Source of the DNA: CBDDKW01 sp965230425
GTDB lineage: Bacteria; Pseudomonadota; Gammaproteobacteria; UBA1113
Direction of reading: 5' to 3'
Length of the DNA: 64,000 nucleotides
Assembly: GCA_965230425.1 (NCBI GenBank)
Contig: CBDDKW010000010.1
Span: forward strand, 153,561 to 217,560
Below, one piece after another: positions 1-7,238 of the stretch; the first letter of the stretch is position 1; the number at the start of each line of letters is the position of its first letter. Under the pieces are notes generated by a model, which saw only the letters and a list, made by a program, of their open reading frames with translations, made no database searches and had not been told where the DNA came from. The translations under genes and the position numbers were made by a program.

Positions 1-677
1 ACCACACCCACAATAATAATCTCTAACACTTTACCGCGAACATAATTCCCTAATTGCGCATTGACCTCTGCCCAAATTTCATTCATTAAACGTCGATCTC
101 TGGGCAGATAACGATTACACCAATTAATTATTTTTTGTTTATCCCAGAGAAAGAAAAACACCAACAAAGGTATCAAAACTAAATACACAATCGTCACAAA
201 AAATCCAGGTACTGAAGATAAAGACAAGGATAAAATCACTTGGCCATAGCGAGTGATGTCCGCCTTCGCATCCACAATAAATGAAGCCACTTGCGCCTTA
301 GAAATAAAATCGGGATAACGATCCGGTAATTGCATAATCAAGGATTGCGCACGACTGATCATCGTCGGTAACTCGGCCACTAAATTTGTTAATTGCTTAA
401 ATAATAAAGGCAGCAAAAAGAATAATGACGCAATAAACAAGCCAATAAATAAAACATAGACACTGGATACGGCGCACCAGGCCGGCATATGCATTTTCTG
501 ACAACGCTTCACCAAGCCCTCTAATAAATAGGCGATGACAATACTGGCTAATACTGGCGCTAGAATATCCCCAGCGAAAGTGACTAATAATATAGCCAGT
601 AATAATAATAAACTTAAAATAATTGCTTCCGGATCGGAAAAGTAGCGATGCCACCAAGATTGAAATAATTGTTTCAT
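1..677 (-). CDS. AI-2E family transporter (PerM-like), 3' end cut off by window
   Basis: Reading leftward from an ATG at 677 gives an uninterrupted 225-codon frame that leaves the window. It starts MKQLFQSWWHRYFSDPEA and has hydrophobic spans at about residues 18-36, 39-55, 68-92 and 153-172. Between the third and fourth lies a long soluble loop (about 95-150). That layout, with a charged stretch WDKQKIINW after the fourth span, is typical of the N-terminal two thirds of the AI-2E/PerM family (usual length about 350). These are polytopic inner-membrane proteins whose substrates are mostly unknown; export of signalling molecules or ion antiport has been described for some members. It begins 6 bases after the tusA-like gene and probably shares its transcript. 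No frame defects seen. Confidence 0.85.
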   Translation of the reverse strand, partial: MKQLFQSWWHRYFSDPEAIILSLLLLLAILLVTFAGDILAPVLASIVIAYLLEGLVKRCQKMHMPAWCAVSSVYVLFIGLFIASLFFLLPLLFKQLTNLVAELPTMISRAQSLIMQLPDRYPDFISKAQVASFIVDAKADITRYGQVILSLSLSSVPGFFVTIVYLVLIPLLVFFFLWDKQKIINWCNRYLPRDRRLMNEIWAEVNAQLGNYVRGKVLEIIIVGV

Positions 678-683
678 GACTGC

Positions 684-914
684 CTAATTTTTTTTCAAGT
701 AAAAATAATATTGATCGTCAATCTCAACCATATCAATTAATTGGTGCTGCGTCACGGTAACAAAGGCATTAAAATCATCGACTGAGGTAGGATCGGTACT
801 GACTACTCGCAATACTTGACCAGATTGCATCTGATGTAAACACTTTTTTGCTTTCAGCAGCGGCATAGGACAGATCAGCCCAGTTGCATCCAGCTCCACA
901 TCATAGACCGCCAT
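684..914 (-). CDS. tusA: TusA-family sulfurtransferase
   Basis: A 76-residue protein with the TusA/SirA signature: LDATGLICPMPLLKAKK near the N terminus, where the CPMP cysteine (about residue 16) carries persulfide sulfur in this family. The C-terminal part matches the beta-alpha-beta fold with the usual VDDFNAFV segment. TusA proteins are cytoplasmic sulfur carriers used in tRNA 2-thiouridine and molybdenum-cofactor sulfur relay. Several paralogues (YeeD-like and others) share the fold, so the exact relay is not certain. It lies between ribH (9 bases upstream) and the PerM-like gene (6 bases downstream), as in a transcription unit. A TusA-like protein next to a PerM-family gene is a common arrangement in gammaproteobacteria. 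Confidence 0.85.
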   Translation of the reverse strand: MAVYDVELDATGLICPMPLLKAKKCLHQMQSGQVLRVVSTDPTSVDDFNAFVTVTQHQLIDMVEIDDQYYFYLKKN

Positions 915-923
915 AGTAGCAAA

Positions 924-1391
924 TTACACTTCAATTTGTTGGAGCACAGAAATCATTTCGTAGGCAGTATCTGCTGCTTCGCGCCCCTTGTGGCCTTTTT
1001 TACCCCCCACCCGGTCGCGGGCTTGTTGGGCATTATCGGTAGTTAAGATACCAAAGACGATAGGCATTTCAAATGCTAATGACAATTGTTGCGTTCCTAC
1101 CGTCACATGATCACAGACATAATCAAAGTGCTTAGTTTCACCTTGAATCACCGCACCAAGACAAATGATCGCCGCATATTGATTAGACTTCGCTAGGCGT
1201 TGTGCAGTAATGGGGATCTCCACCGCACCAGGCACCCAGACAACGGTAATATTCTCTTCCGCTACGTCTAATTCTTTTAAACGCTCAATGGCACCTTCAT
1301 ACAACTTATTAGTAATTTCTTCATTAAAGCGACTAATGACAATCGCAATTTTAAAGGGTGTTTTAATATCTTCGGCATGAATTGTTTTCAT
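924..1391 (-). CDS. ribH: 6,7-dimethyl-8-ribityllumazine synthase
   Basis: A 155-residue protein of the usual lumazine synthase length. It condenses 5-amino-6-ribitylaminouracil with 3,4-dihydroxy-2-butanone 4-phosphate to form the last intermediate before riboflavin. Visible family motifs are ISRFNEEI (substrate loop), PGAVEIPI, the active-site region GAVIQGETKHFDYV with the catalytic histidine, and the phosphate-binding GKKGHKGREAA near the C terminus. Its start codon overlaps the end of ribBA by 4 bases (ATGA-type overlap), indicating translational coupling in the rib operon. Both substrates are made by enzymes encoded just upstream (RibBA and RibD). Confidence 0.97.
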   Translation of the reverse strand: MKTIHAEDIKTPFKIAIVISRFNEEITNKLYEGAIERLKELDVAEENITVVWVPGAVEIPITAQRLAKSNQYAAIICLGAVIQGETKHFDYVCDHVTVGTQQLSLAFEMPIVFGILTTDNAQQARDRVGGKKGHKGREAADTAYEMISVLQQIEV

Positions 1392-2605
1392 TGTGTTTCC
1401 TTTGACGTTAACAAATGGCCTAATTTTTCCCGTTTAGTTTTTAAATAATGAACATTATCTTTAGTGGGCAGCATTTCAATAGGTTCACGGCTGACTACCT
1501 CTAAGCCATAGCCTTCTACTCCGTGAATTTTGCGCGGGTTATTTGTCAAGATCCGCATTTTACGCACACCCACATGATGTAAGATCTGCGAACCAATACC
1601 GTATTCACGGTGATCTGCAGCAAAACCTAAATGGTGGTTCGCTTCTACCGTATCCATGCCTTTTTCTTGTAAAGCATAAGCACGAATTTTATTAGCCAAG
1701 CCAATACCGCGCCCCTCTTGACGCATATACAATAATGCCCCACCCTCTTGGGCAATTTTCGCAAGCGCTGATTGTAATTGCCAACCACAATCACAACGAC
1801 TAGAACCGAAAGTATCGCCGGTTAAACACTCTGAGTGCACACGCACTAAGACAGGCTCTTCAGGATTAATCTCACCTTTGATTAACAAAATATGATCTAA
1901 CTTCTCATAGGGACTATTAAAAATCTTACAGGTAAATTCGCCGTAGGGTTCTAAGGGTAAACGACATTCAGAAATTTCTTCGACTAAGGTTTCATTACGA
2001 GTACGATAGGCAATTAAATCTTGAATGCTGGCGATTTTAATATCATGTTTTGCACTGTATTCTAATAAATCGGGCAGTCGCGCCATGGTGCCATCTTCAC
2101 GTAAAATTTCACATAACACGGCCGCAGGTTTAAAGCCAGCTAGTCGTGCTAAATCCACACTGCCTTCGGTATGTCCAGAACGCACCAAGACACCGCCTTC
2201 ACGTGCGCGTAGGGGAAAAATATGGCCCGGCATAACCACGTCCTCTGGTTTTGCATCATCGGCAATGGCGGTTTTAATGGTTTGTAATCTATCTGCAATT
2301 GAAATACCGGTAGTCACACCCGCTGCGGCTTCGATAGACACGGTAAATGGTGTGGAATACTTAGAGTTATTATCAGCCACCATCATGGGCAAACCTAGTT
2401 GTTTAATATACTCAGGTGCCATAGGCAAACAGGTTAAGCCACGGGCATGTTGCGCCATGAAATTCAGCGCATCATAAGTAACAGTTTCTGCAGGCATAAT
2501 AATATCGCCTTCATTTTCGCGATCTTCATCATCCACGAGAATTAATTTACGCCCGGCTTTAAATTCAGCAATGGCCTCAGGTATGGTGCATAATTCAGCT
2601 TTCAT
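1388..2605 (-). CDS. ribBA: Bifunctional 3,4-dihydroxy-2-butanone 4-phosphate synthase / GTP cyclohydrolase II
   Basis: A 405-residue fusion supplying both entry points of riboflavin synthesis. Residues 1 to about 200 form the DHBP synthase, with the acidic metal and substrate loop DDEDRENEGDIIMPAE and the later GHTEGSVDLARLAG motif. Residues about 205-400 form GTP cyclohydrolase II, with the zinc cysteines in SECLTGDTFGSSRCDCG, the GTP-binding RQEGRGIGL, and LTNNPRKI. Both halves keep their key residues, so both activities are expected; in some gammaproteobacterial RibBA proteins one half is degenerate. It starts 10 bases downstream of ribD and overlaps ribH by 4 bases. Length is normal for the family. 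Confidence 0.97.
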   Translation of the reverse strand: MKAELCTIPEAIAEFKAGRKLILVDDEDRENEGDIIMPAETVTYDALNFMAQHARGLTCLPMAPEYIKQLGLPMMVADNNSKYSTPFTVSIEAAAGVTTGISIADRLQTIKTAIADDAKPEDVVMPGHIFPLRAREGGVLVRSGHTEGSVDLARLAGFKPAAVLCEILREDGTMARLPDLLEYSAKHDIKIASIQDLIAYRTRNETLVEEISECRLPLEPYGEFTCKIFNSPYEKLDHILLIKGEINPEEPVLVRVHSECLTGDTFGSSRCDCGWQLQSALAKIAQEGGALLYMRQEGRGIGLANKIRAYALQEKGMDTVEANHHLGFAADHREYGIGSQILHHVGVRKMRILTNNPRKIHGVEGYGLEVVSREPIEMLPTKDNVHYLKTKREKLGHLLTSKETQ

Positions 2606-2615
2606 AGTGTTTTAC

Positions 2616-3686
2616 TTACTTTTTAGTTAAATGACATAAACCTTCCGCATCCACATTGCGCCATGTCACAGTTTGATAATCCGCTAATAAATCCATCGGC
2701 TCGGTGAAGGCAGAATACGCATCAGCACCCAGCACTTTCAATCCTTGATATAAATAAATATCGTCTACCACACCGGCTTCGACAAATTGGCTAAAGCAAT
2801 AACCACCCGCCTCTAACCACAGCGCATGCACACCTGCTTCGCCGATCTGACGGATCACTGCCTGAGGATCCAAGCCTCCAGATAATAATGTTTCTATAAC
2901 CACACAGTCCGCGCCTGCGGTCTTCAATGCTTCAATACGTTCCACAGGGGCAGAATCCGCGTGCAGTATTGTAATACAGTTCAGGATTTTAAACACCTGC
3001 GCCGTGGGGCTAGTACGCGCTTGTGAATCTAATATATACAATCGGCGCTGTTCTGTCTCCTGGCCTAAGCGGATAGTATACTGCGGATCATCATTAGCAA
3101 TGGTCGTAGCAGTGGTTAATATGGCATCACTTTGCCCCCGACACTGGTGAGTAAATTCTTGCAAGCCTGGTCCTGTAATGGCGGTAGGCTTACCTGCTTT
3201 TTCTGCAATCTTACCGTCTAAGCTGAGGGCCAATTTCGCTGTCACATAAGGTTTTGCGGTGAGGGTCCATTGTGTATAGGGCTTATAAAAATCATTTATC
3301 TCAGCTAATTCGATGAATTCACAGGGGATCCCAGCCTCTCTTAATTGCTGCTCACCCTTACCTGCTACCACCGGATTCGGATCGGCATAGCCATAATACA
3401 CTTCAGCTAATTGCTTGCTTTTGATTAATTCAGTACATGGCGGCGTGCGGCCAAAATGACAACAAGGCTCTAAGGTCACATAGATAGTCGCACCAGCGGC
3501 TGCGCTACCGGCTTTTTCTAAAGCCATCACTTCTGCATGAGGCTGCCCAGGCCCTAAATGGTAACCTTCGGCAATGATTTCACCATTTTTAACCACCACA
3601 GCGCCGACACAAGGATTAGGCGCACAATAACCCTGACGAATGCTCGCTTGCACTAAGGCACGTTTTAAGTAGTCCGTATGCTGCAT
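2616..3686 (-). CDS. ribD: Bifunctional riboflavin-specific deaminase/reductase
   Basis: A 356-residue enzyme catalysing the second and third steps of the GTP branch of riboflavin synthesis. The deaminase domain (about 1-145) has the zinc site HAEVMALEKAG and VTLEPCCHFGRTPPC. The reductase domain (about 150-356) starts at TAKLALSLDGKIA and contains the nucleotide-binding SDAILTTATTIANDDP. The ATG at 3686 follows an AAGG five bases upstream. It is the first gene of the ribD-ribBA-ribH run. The riboflavin synthase gene that often sits between ribD and ribBA is absent, so it must be encoded elsewhere. No FMN riboswitch was recognised upstream. Confidence 0.96.
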   Translation of the reverse strand: MQHTDYLKRALVQASIRQGYCAPNPCVGAVVVKNGEIIAEGYHLGPGQPHAEVMALEKAGSAAAGATIYVTLEPCCHFGRTPPCTELIKSKQLAEVYYGYADPNPVVAGKGEQQLREAGIPCEFIELAEINDFYKPYTQWTLTAKPYVTAKLALSLDGKIAEKAGKPTAITGPGLQEFTHQCRGQSDAILTTATTIANDDPQYTIRLGQETEQRRLYILDSQARTSPTAQVFKILNCITILHADSAPVERIEALKTAGADCVVIETLLSGGLDPQAVIRQIGEAGVHALWLEAGGYCFSQFVEAGVVDDIYLYQGLKVLGADAYSAFTEPMDLLADYQTVTWRNVDAEGLCHLTKK

Positions 3687-3796
3687 AATTTGCCTTATTA
3701 TCTGGTTAGATGTTACTCAGTGGTATCAATAGTTGGAGCTAGTATCCCACAGTTTGCTTGCAATGGCAAAATAGTGTGCAGATTTATTTTTTCATT

Positions 3797-4049
3797 ATCG
3801 TTCACCCTGGAACAACCTTCCAGGGTGAACGATAAATTCTTCAATTTTTTACCATTGAACCTATAAATACCCTCTAAAACACATAGTAAAATTCGCATTA
3901 TTTTATCGTTCACTCTGGAACAACCTTCCAGGGTGAACGATAAATTCTTCAATTTTTTACCATTGAACCTATAAATACCCTCTAAAACGTATAGTAAAAT
4001 TCGCATTATTTTATCGTTCACTCTGGAGCAACCTTCCAGGGTGAACGAT
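3797..4049. repeat. 108-bp tandem repeat with a 14-bp-stem hairpin in each copy
   Basis: Three hairpins start at 3797, 3905 and 4013, exactly 108 bases apart, with nearly identical spacer sequence between them (2.3 copies). Each hairpin is 37 bases: 14-base arms (ATCGTTCACCCTGG and its complement) around a 9-base loop AACAACCTT. The first copy pairs perfectly. The second and third carry one T for C change in the left arm (a tolerated G-T pair in RNA). The array fills the divergent space between ribD and bepA. Because 108 is a multiple of three, a spurious open frame runs through it; no protein is proposed. Confidence 0.9.
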
Positions 4050-4106
4050 AAATTTTTCAAGCAAAACACTTGCTGAACAAATTTAAAACAGGCACAATAG
4101 ATCCCT

Positions 4107-5570
4107 ATGCGCTTAAAGAAAACCCTACAGAAATTCATCTTGACCGTTACAAGCTTCTGCCTCTGCAGCTCTATCGCACTGGCAGATCCGCTGCCAAATC
4201 TTGGCGACCCCAGTCGTACAAAGCTCAGCTTACAAAAAGAAGCCAAAATGGGTAAACAATTTATCCTTGCCTTAAAAGCCTCAGGTTATGTAATTCAAGA
4301 CCCTATTGATGAAAGTTATATCAAATCCATCGGCTTTAAATTGGTTGCTGCTCACCCTCACCCAGGAAGAAAATTTCATTTTTACATTATCGATGATGAC
4401 AATATTAATGCCTTTGCAGGTCCTGGCGGCTATATATGCGTTAACTCAGGCTTAATCCTTAACAGTAAAAACGAAAGTGAGCTTGCAGGTGTATTAGCCC
4501 ATGAAATTGGTCACGTAGTCCAAGGCCATATTGCCAGGCAAATTGAAAATATGTCCACCGTGCGCTTATCAACCATTGCAGGTTTACTCGCTGCTGTTGC
4601 CTTAGGCACGCAAAGTGGTGAAGCTGCCACGGGTGCTGTTGCGGCAACAGTGGCAGGTGCACAGCAAAGCATGATTAATTTTACCCGCAGTAATGAAAAA
4701 GAAGCTGACAGTGTGGGTATGACTATTATGCATAACAGTGGCTTCGACCCTGAAGCACTGCCGGCTTTTTTTAAACGCTTACAGCAGGAAGAACGTTATT
4801 ATGCCTCAATGCCAGAGATTTTAAGTGATCACCCTTTAACGGAAGCACGGATTGCCGAGGCAGAAAACCGCGCAGCTCAGTTTAAGGTGCAATATCACAA
4901 AAAGCCTATTCGGAATAGCGAAACTTTTTATTTAGTACGTGCACGCTTACGTGTACAAACAGCAAAAGATCCTCACGCAGTACTGGCTTACTTCAAGAAA
5001 AACCTACAAGCAAAAAATTATCAAAATAAATTAGCTGAAGAATATGGTTATGGTTATGCCCTCTTAGCTGCAGACTTACCTAAGCAAGCTTATAAAGTCT
5101 TGTATCATCTCGCTGAGCAACATCCAGATAATATTATTATCCATATTACCCTCGCCCACAACTTAACTGAATTACATCAGTATAAAAAAGCCCTCACAGT
5201 ACTTGAGCCCTTATATGATGCCTATCCAGATAACTACGCAATCACTTTATACTATGCAGATACTTTGCTACAAGCGAATCAGGCACAACATGCCATGGAT
5301 ATCCTACTGCAACACCGCCTACACTTCCCTAAAGATCCAATCCCCTACGGTTTACTTTCACAGGCCCAAGGTAAAGCTGGCTTTGAGGCACAAGCCTATC
5401 AAACCCGTGCAAATTTTTATTTAGATATAGACCAACCACGCCAAGCTTTAAATCAATTAGAAATGGCAGAAAAGCTGCCTGATAATGACAAGTATATGCA
5501 AGCGCGCGTTAAAGCGCAGATTAAAGAAGTCAAAGCGCTGATGGCAGATAAGAAAGGTAAGAAAAAGTAG
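4107..5570 (+). CDS. bepA: M48 family periplasmic metalloprotease/chaperone with TPR repeats, BepA (YfgC)-like
   Basis: A 487-residue protein with an N-terminal signal peptide (residues about 1-26, hydrophobic core ending ...SSIALA). The zinc protease domain has HEIGH at about residues 132-136 (in VLAHEIGHVVQGH). The third zinc ligand is the glutamate of NEKEADSVG near residue 200. A C-terminal helical region (about 270-480) fits several TPR units. BepA-type proteins act in the periplasm on outer-membrane protein and LptD assembly and degrade stalled forms. The length matches E. coli BepA (487). The ATG at 4107 is chosen because it gives a complete signal peptide. It is divergent from ribD and separated from it by the 108-bp tandem repeat. 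Confidence 0.93.
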   Translation: MRLKKTLQKFILTVTSFCLCSSIALADPLPNLGDPSRTKLSLQKEAKMGKQFILALKASGYVIQDPIDESYIKSIGFKLVAAHPHPGRKFHFYIIDDDNINAFAGPGGYICVNSGLILNSKNESELAGVLAHEIGHVVQGHIARQIENMSTVRLSTIAGLLAAVALGTQSGEAATGAVAATVAGAQQSMINFTRSNEKEADSVGMTIMHNSGFDPEALPAFFKRLQQEERYYASMPEILSDHPLTEARIAEAENRAAQFKVQYHKKPIRNSETFYLVRARLRVQTAKDPHAVLAYFKKNLQAKNYQNKLAEEYGYGYALLAADLPKQAYKVLYHLAEQHPDNIIIHITLAHNLTELHQYKKALTVLEPLYDAYPDNYAITLYYADTLLQANQAQHAMDILLQHRLHFPKDPIPYGLLSQAQGKAGFEAQAYQTRANFYLDIDQPRQALNQLEMAEKLPDNDKYMQARVKAQIKEVKALMADKKGKKK

Positions 5571-5660
5571 TCAGACTCTAGAGATAAAGCAATTAAAAAA
5601 GAACACTGTCACATCGAGCGCAACAATAAAAAAATGCTGTCATCTCGTATATGGACTCTC

Positions 5661-5947
5661 TCTATTTTGCAAGTAAAACACTGAACAAAGAATAAAGTCG
5701 ACATTCGTATATCCGGTAACTGTGTGAGCCATTAACACTAATAAGCTCGTACCCTAATGTAATTCATAAGCACTCTGCAACCTCATCGAGCGGACGACCA
5801 CGAAGGTCTTCGAAATGGTCAGGTACTGACAGAGTGGTTAAACCTTTACACATTATTCAGATTTTCTTGACTTGTCAGAAGAGAAAGCATACCTCCTATA
5901 TTTAATGACCTATTTAACTCTACCTATTTTCCTACAGGACTCTAGTA
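5661..5947 (-). ncRNA. Candidate bridge/seeker RNA region of the IS110-family element
   Basis: This 287-base stretch lies between the transposase stop and the inner edge of the downstream terminal repeat and contains no gene. In IS110-family elements the long noncoding end encodes a structured guide RNA that pairs with target and donor DNA; in the IS1111 subgroup that end is downstream of the transposase, as here. The assignment rests on position and length only. I did not resolve the RNA fold or its pairing loops. Confidence 0.35.
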
Positions 5948-6985
5948 CTAATCTTTTACCATAGCGGGAGGTGCCTTAAATTCATCGCCCAATACGATAA
6001 TAGCCCATATATGCCTTGCTAGTTTATTAGCCAGTGCGACATAACATTTGTGTTTTCCTCTGGTGTTCTTTAACCGCTTGAGCCATCGACTTAATTCATC
6101 GTGTTTATTATCAATATATTTGACAACAGACCGAGCACCATGAATAAGTAGACCACGTAAAGTGCGATTACCTCGTTTACTAATCCCTTGTAGCTTGTGA
6201 ATACCCCCACTGGAGTGTTCCTTCGGCACTAACCCTAAATACGCAGCGCAGTGTCGCCCATTGCTGAAATCACTGGCATTACCCAAGGTGGCGTAAGCAA
6301 AGACTGCAGTAATAGGCCCTACTCCACGTAAGTGCATTAAGCGTCGACAGACCTCATTCTCTTTTGCTATCGCCTTAATTTGCTTTTCATAACCGGCTAT
6401 CTTCTTATCTAAGGTGGGTAATTCTTCGTACAAATCATTCAATAAGCCACGTAACCTATCGGGTAAGCCATTGTTTGTATCCTCTAATAACTCGGATAAA
6501 CGTGATTTCAAGCGTGATAAACCTTTAGGAACAATTTCCCCAAATTCTAGAAGAAATCCGCGTATCATATTGCCTATCTCTGTTCGCCGCTGTACATAGC
6601 TTTCTCTTATCCTATGCAACGTTTGTAACGTTTGCTGCTCTTCGGTTTTAACGGGCACTGTGGGGATACCCTCATGTTGAGCCGCCATGGCGATGGCTTT
6701 TGCATCATTGGCATCGTTCTTACTGCCTACCACAAACCCTTTGACGTATTGGGGGCTAATCACTTTTACCTGATATCCCAGGGCTCTAAAGCTCCTTGCC
6801 CAGTAATTCGCCCCACCACACGCCTCCATTGCAATGGTGACATCGGCGGATAAATCCTTGATATAACTCATTAATTGATGTCTTTTTAAGGACTTTTTCA
6901 ACACACAACTCCCGGATTGGCTGGCTCCATGTAATTCAAAATGATTTTTTGCCAAATCGATACCTAATACGTTAATATTGCCCAT
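5948..6985 (-). CDS. IS110-family transposase (DEDD recombinase)
   Basis: A 345-residue, apparently intact transposase. The N-terminal RuvC-like DEDD domain begins MGNINVLGIDLAKNHFELHG (first aspartate about residue 10). It continues with AMEACGGANYWAR and SKNDANDAKAIAMAAQ carrying the further acidic residues. The C-terminal IS116/IS110/IS902 domain includes GVGPITAVFAYATLG, a helix-hairpin-helix-like segment, and YLGLVPKEHSSGGIHKLQG, where the conserved serine nucleophile is expected. The start is preceded by GGAGAG. Such enzymes excise and integrate circular intermediates under guidance of an element-encoded RNA. No frameshift or internal stop, so the copy may be active. Confidence 0.95.
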   Translation of the reverse strand: MGNINVLGIDLAKNHFELHGASQSGSCVLKKSLKRHQLMSYIKDLSADVTIAMEACGGANYWARSFRALGYQVKVISPQYVKGFVVGSKNDANDAKAIAMAAQHEGIPTVPVKTEEQQTLQTLHRIRESYVQRRTEIGNMIRGFLLEFGEIVPKGLSRLKSRLSELLEDTNNGLPDRLRGLLNDLYEELPTLDKKIAGYEKQIKAIAKENEVCRRLMHLRGVGPITAVFAYATLGNASDFSNGRHCAAYLGLVPKEHSSGGIHKLQGISKRGNRTLRGLLIHGARSVVKYIDNKHDELSRWLKRLKNTRGKHKCYVALANKLARHIWAIIVLGDEFKAPPAMVKD

Positions 6986-7082
6986 TGGACTCTCCTTTTA
7001 TTTCAGTGGTTTGAGCTTTCCCATAAAGCTCTTGTAAAGACGAGTATATCGTCTTGTGAACGTGAAGTGAGAGTCCATTACA

Positions 7083-7235
7083 TTGAGTGCAATAATAAAA
7101 AAATTTCTGTCATTTCGAGCGCAGCGAGAAATCCCCCTACGGTTTAGCTAATCAGAACATAACGCTGTTACTGAGTAGTCAAATCGGCAGGAGATTATTC
7201 GCCGCGGCTAAAGCCACGGCTCTGAATGACAATAT
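7083..7235. repeat. Dispersed palindromic (REP-like) repeat
   Basis: This spacer contains CTGTCATTTCGAGCGCAGCG (7107-7126), a motif seen again near 30970. At 7176-7195 it has TAGTCAAATCGGCAGGAGAT, which recurs near 21660 and 30860 and inverted near 33185. A short hairpin (GCCGCGGCTAAAGCCACGGC) follows at 7201-7220. The copies always lie in intergenic space. Related pieces sit on the other side of the neighbouring insertion sequence. Confidence 0.7.
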
Positions 7236-7238
7236 TTT

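Larger units (their letters stand above)
5651..7078 (-). mobile_element. IS110-family insertion sequence, probably IS1111 subgroup, about 1.43 kb
   Basis: The element holds one transposase gene (5948-6985). Near its two ends are matching inverted decamers: ATGGACTCTC at 5651-5660 and GAGAGTCCAT at 7069-7078. A further copy of this motif covers the ribosome-binding site and start of the transposase. The layout (about 90 bases upstream of the gene, about 290 noncoding bases downstream, subterminal short inverted repeats, total about 1.43 kb) is that of the IS1111 subgroup. Both flanks contain related copies of a short repeat of the form GAGYGCAAYAATAAAAAAAT followed by TGTCAT, suggesting insertion into a dispersed palindromic repeat. 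The exact outer bases are uncertain by several nucleotides. Confidence 0.75.

Noticed and set aside
397..657. 86-codon frame inside the PerM-like gene
   Set aside because: It is a shifted frame; the uninterrupted frame from 677 to the window edge encodes the recognisable transporter.
3687..3796. FMN riboswitch upstream of ribD
   Set aside because: No RFN-element core sequences or multi-branched fold could be recognised in the leader.
3797..4049. CRISPR array
   Set aside because: The 'spacers' are identical between copies, so this is a tandem repeat, and no cas genes are present.
3713..4246. 177-codon minus-strand frame across the 108-bp repeats
   Set aside because: The frame exists only because the repeat period is divisible by three; the translated text is the repeat itself and overlaps the bepA signal peptide region.
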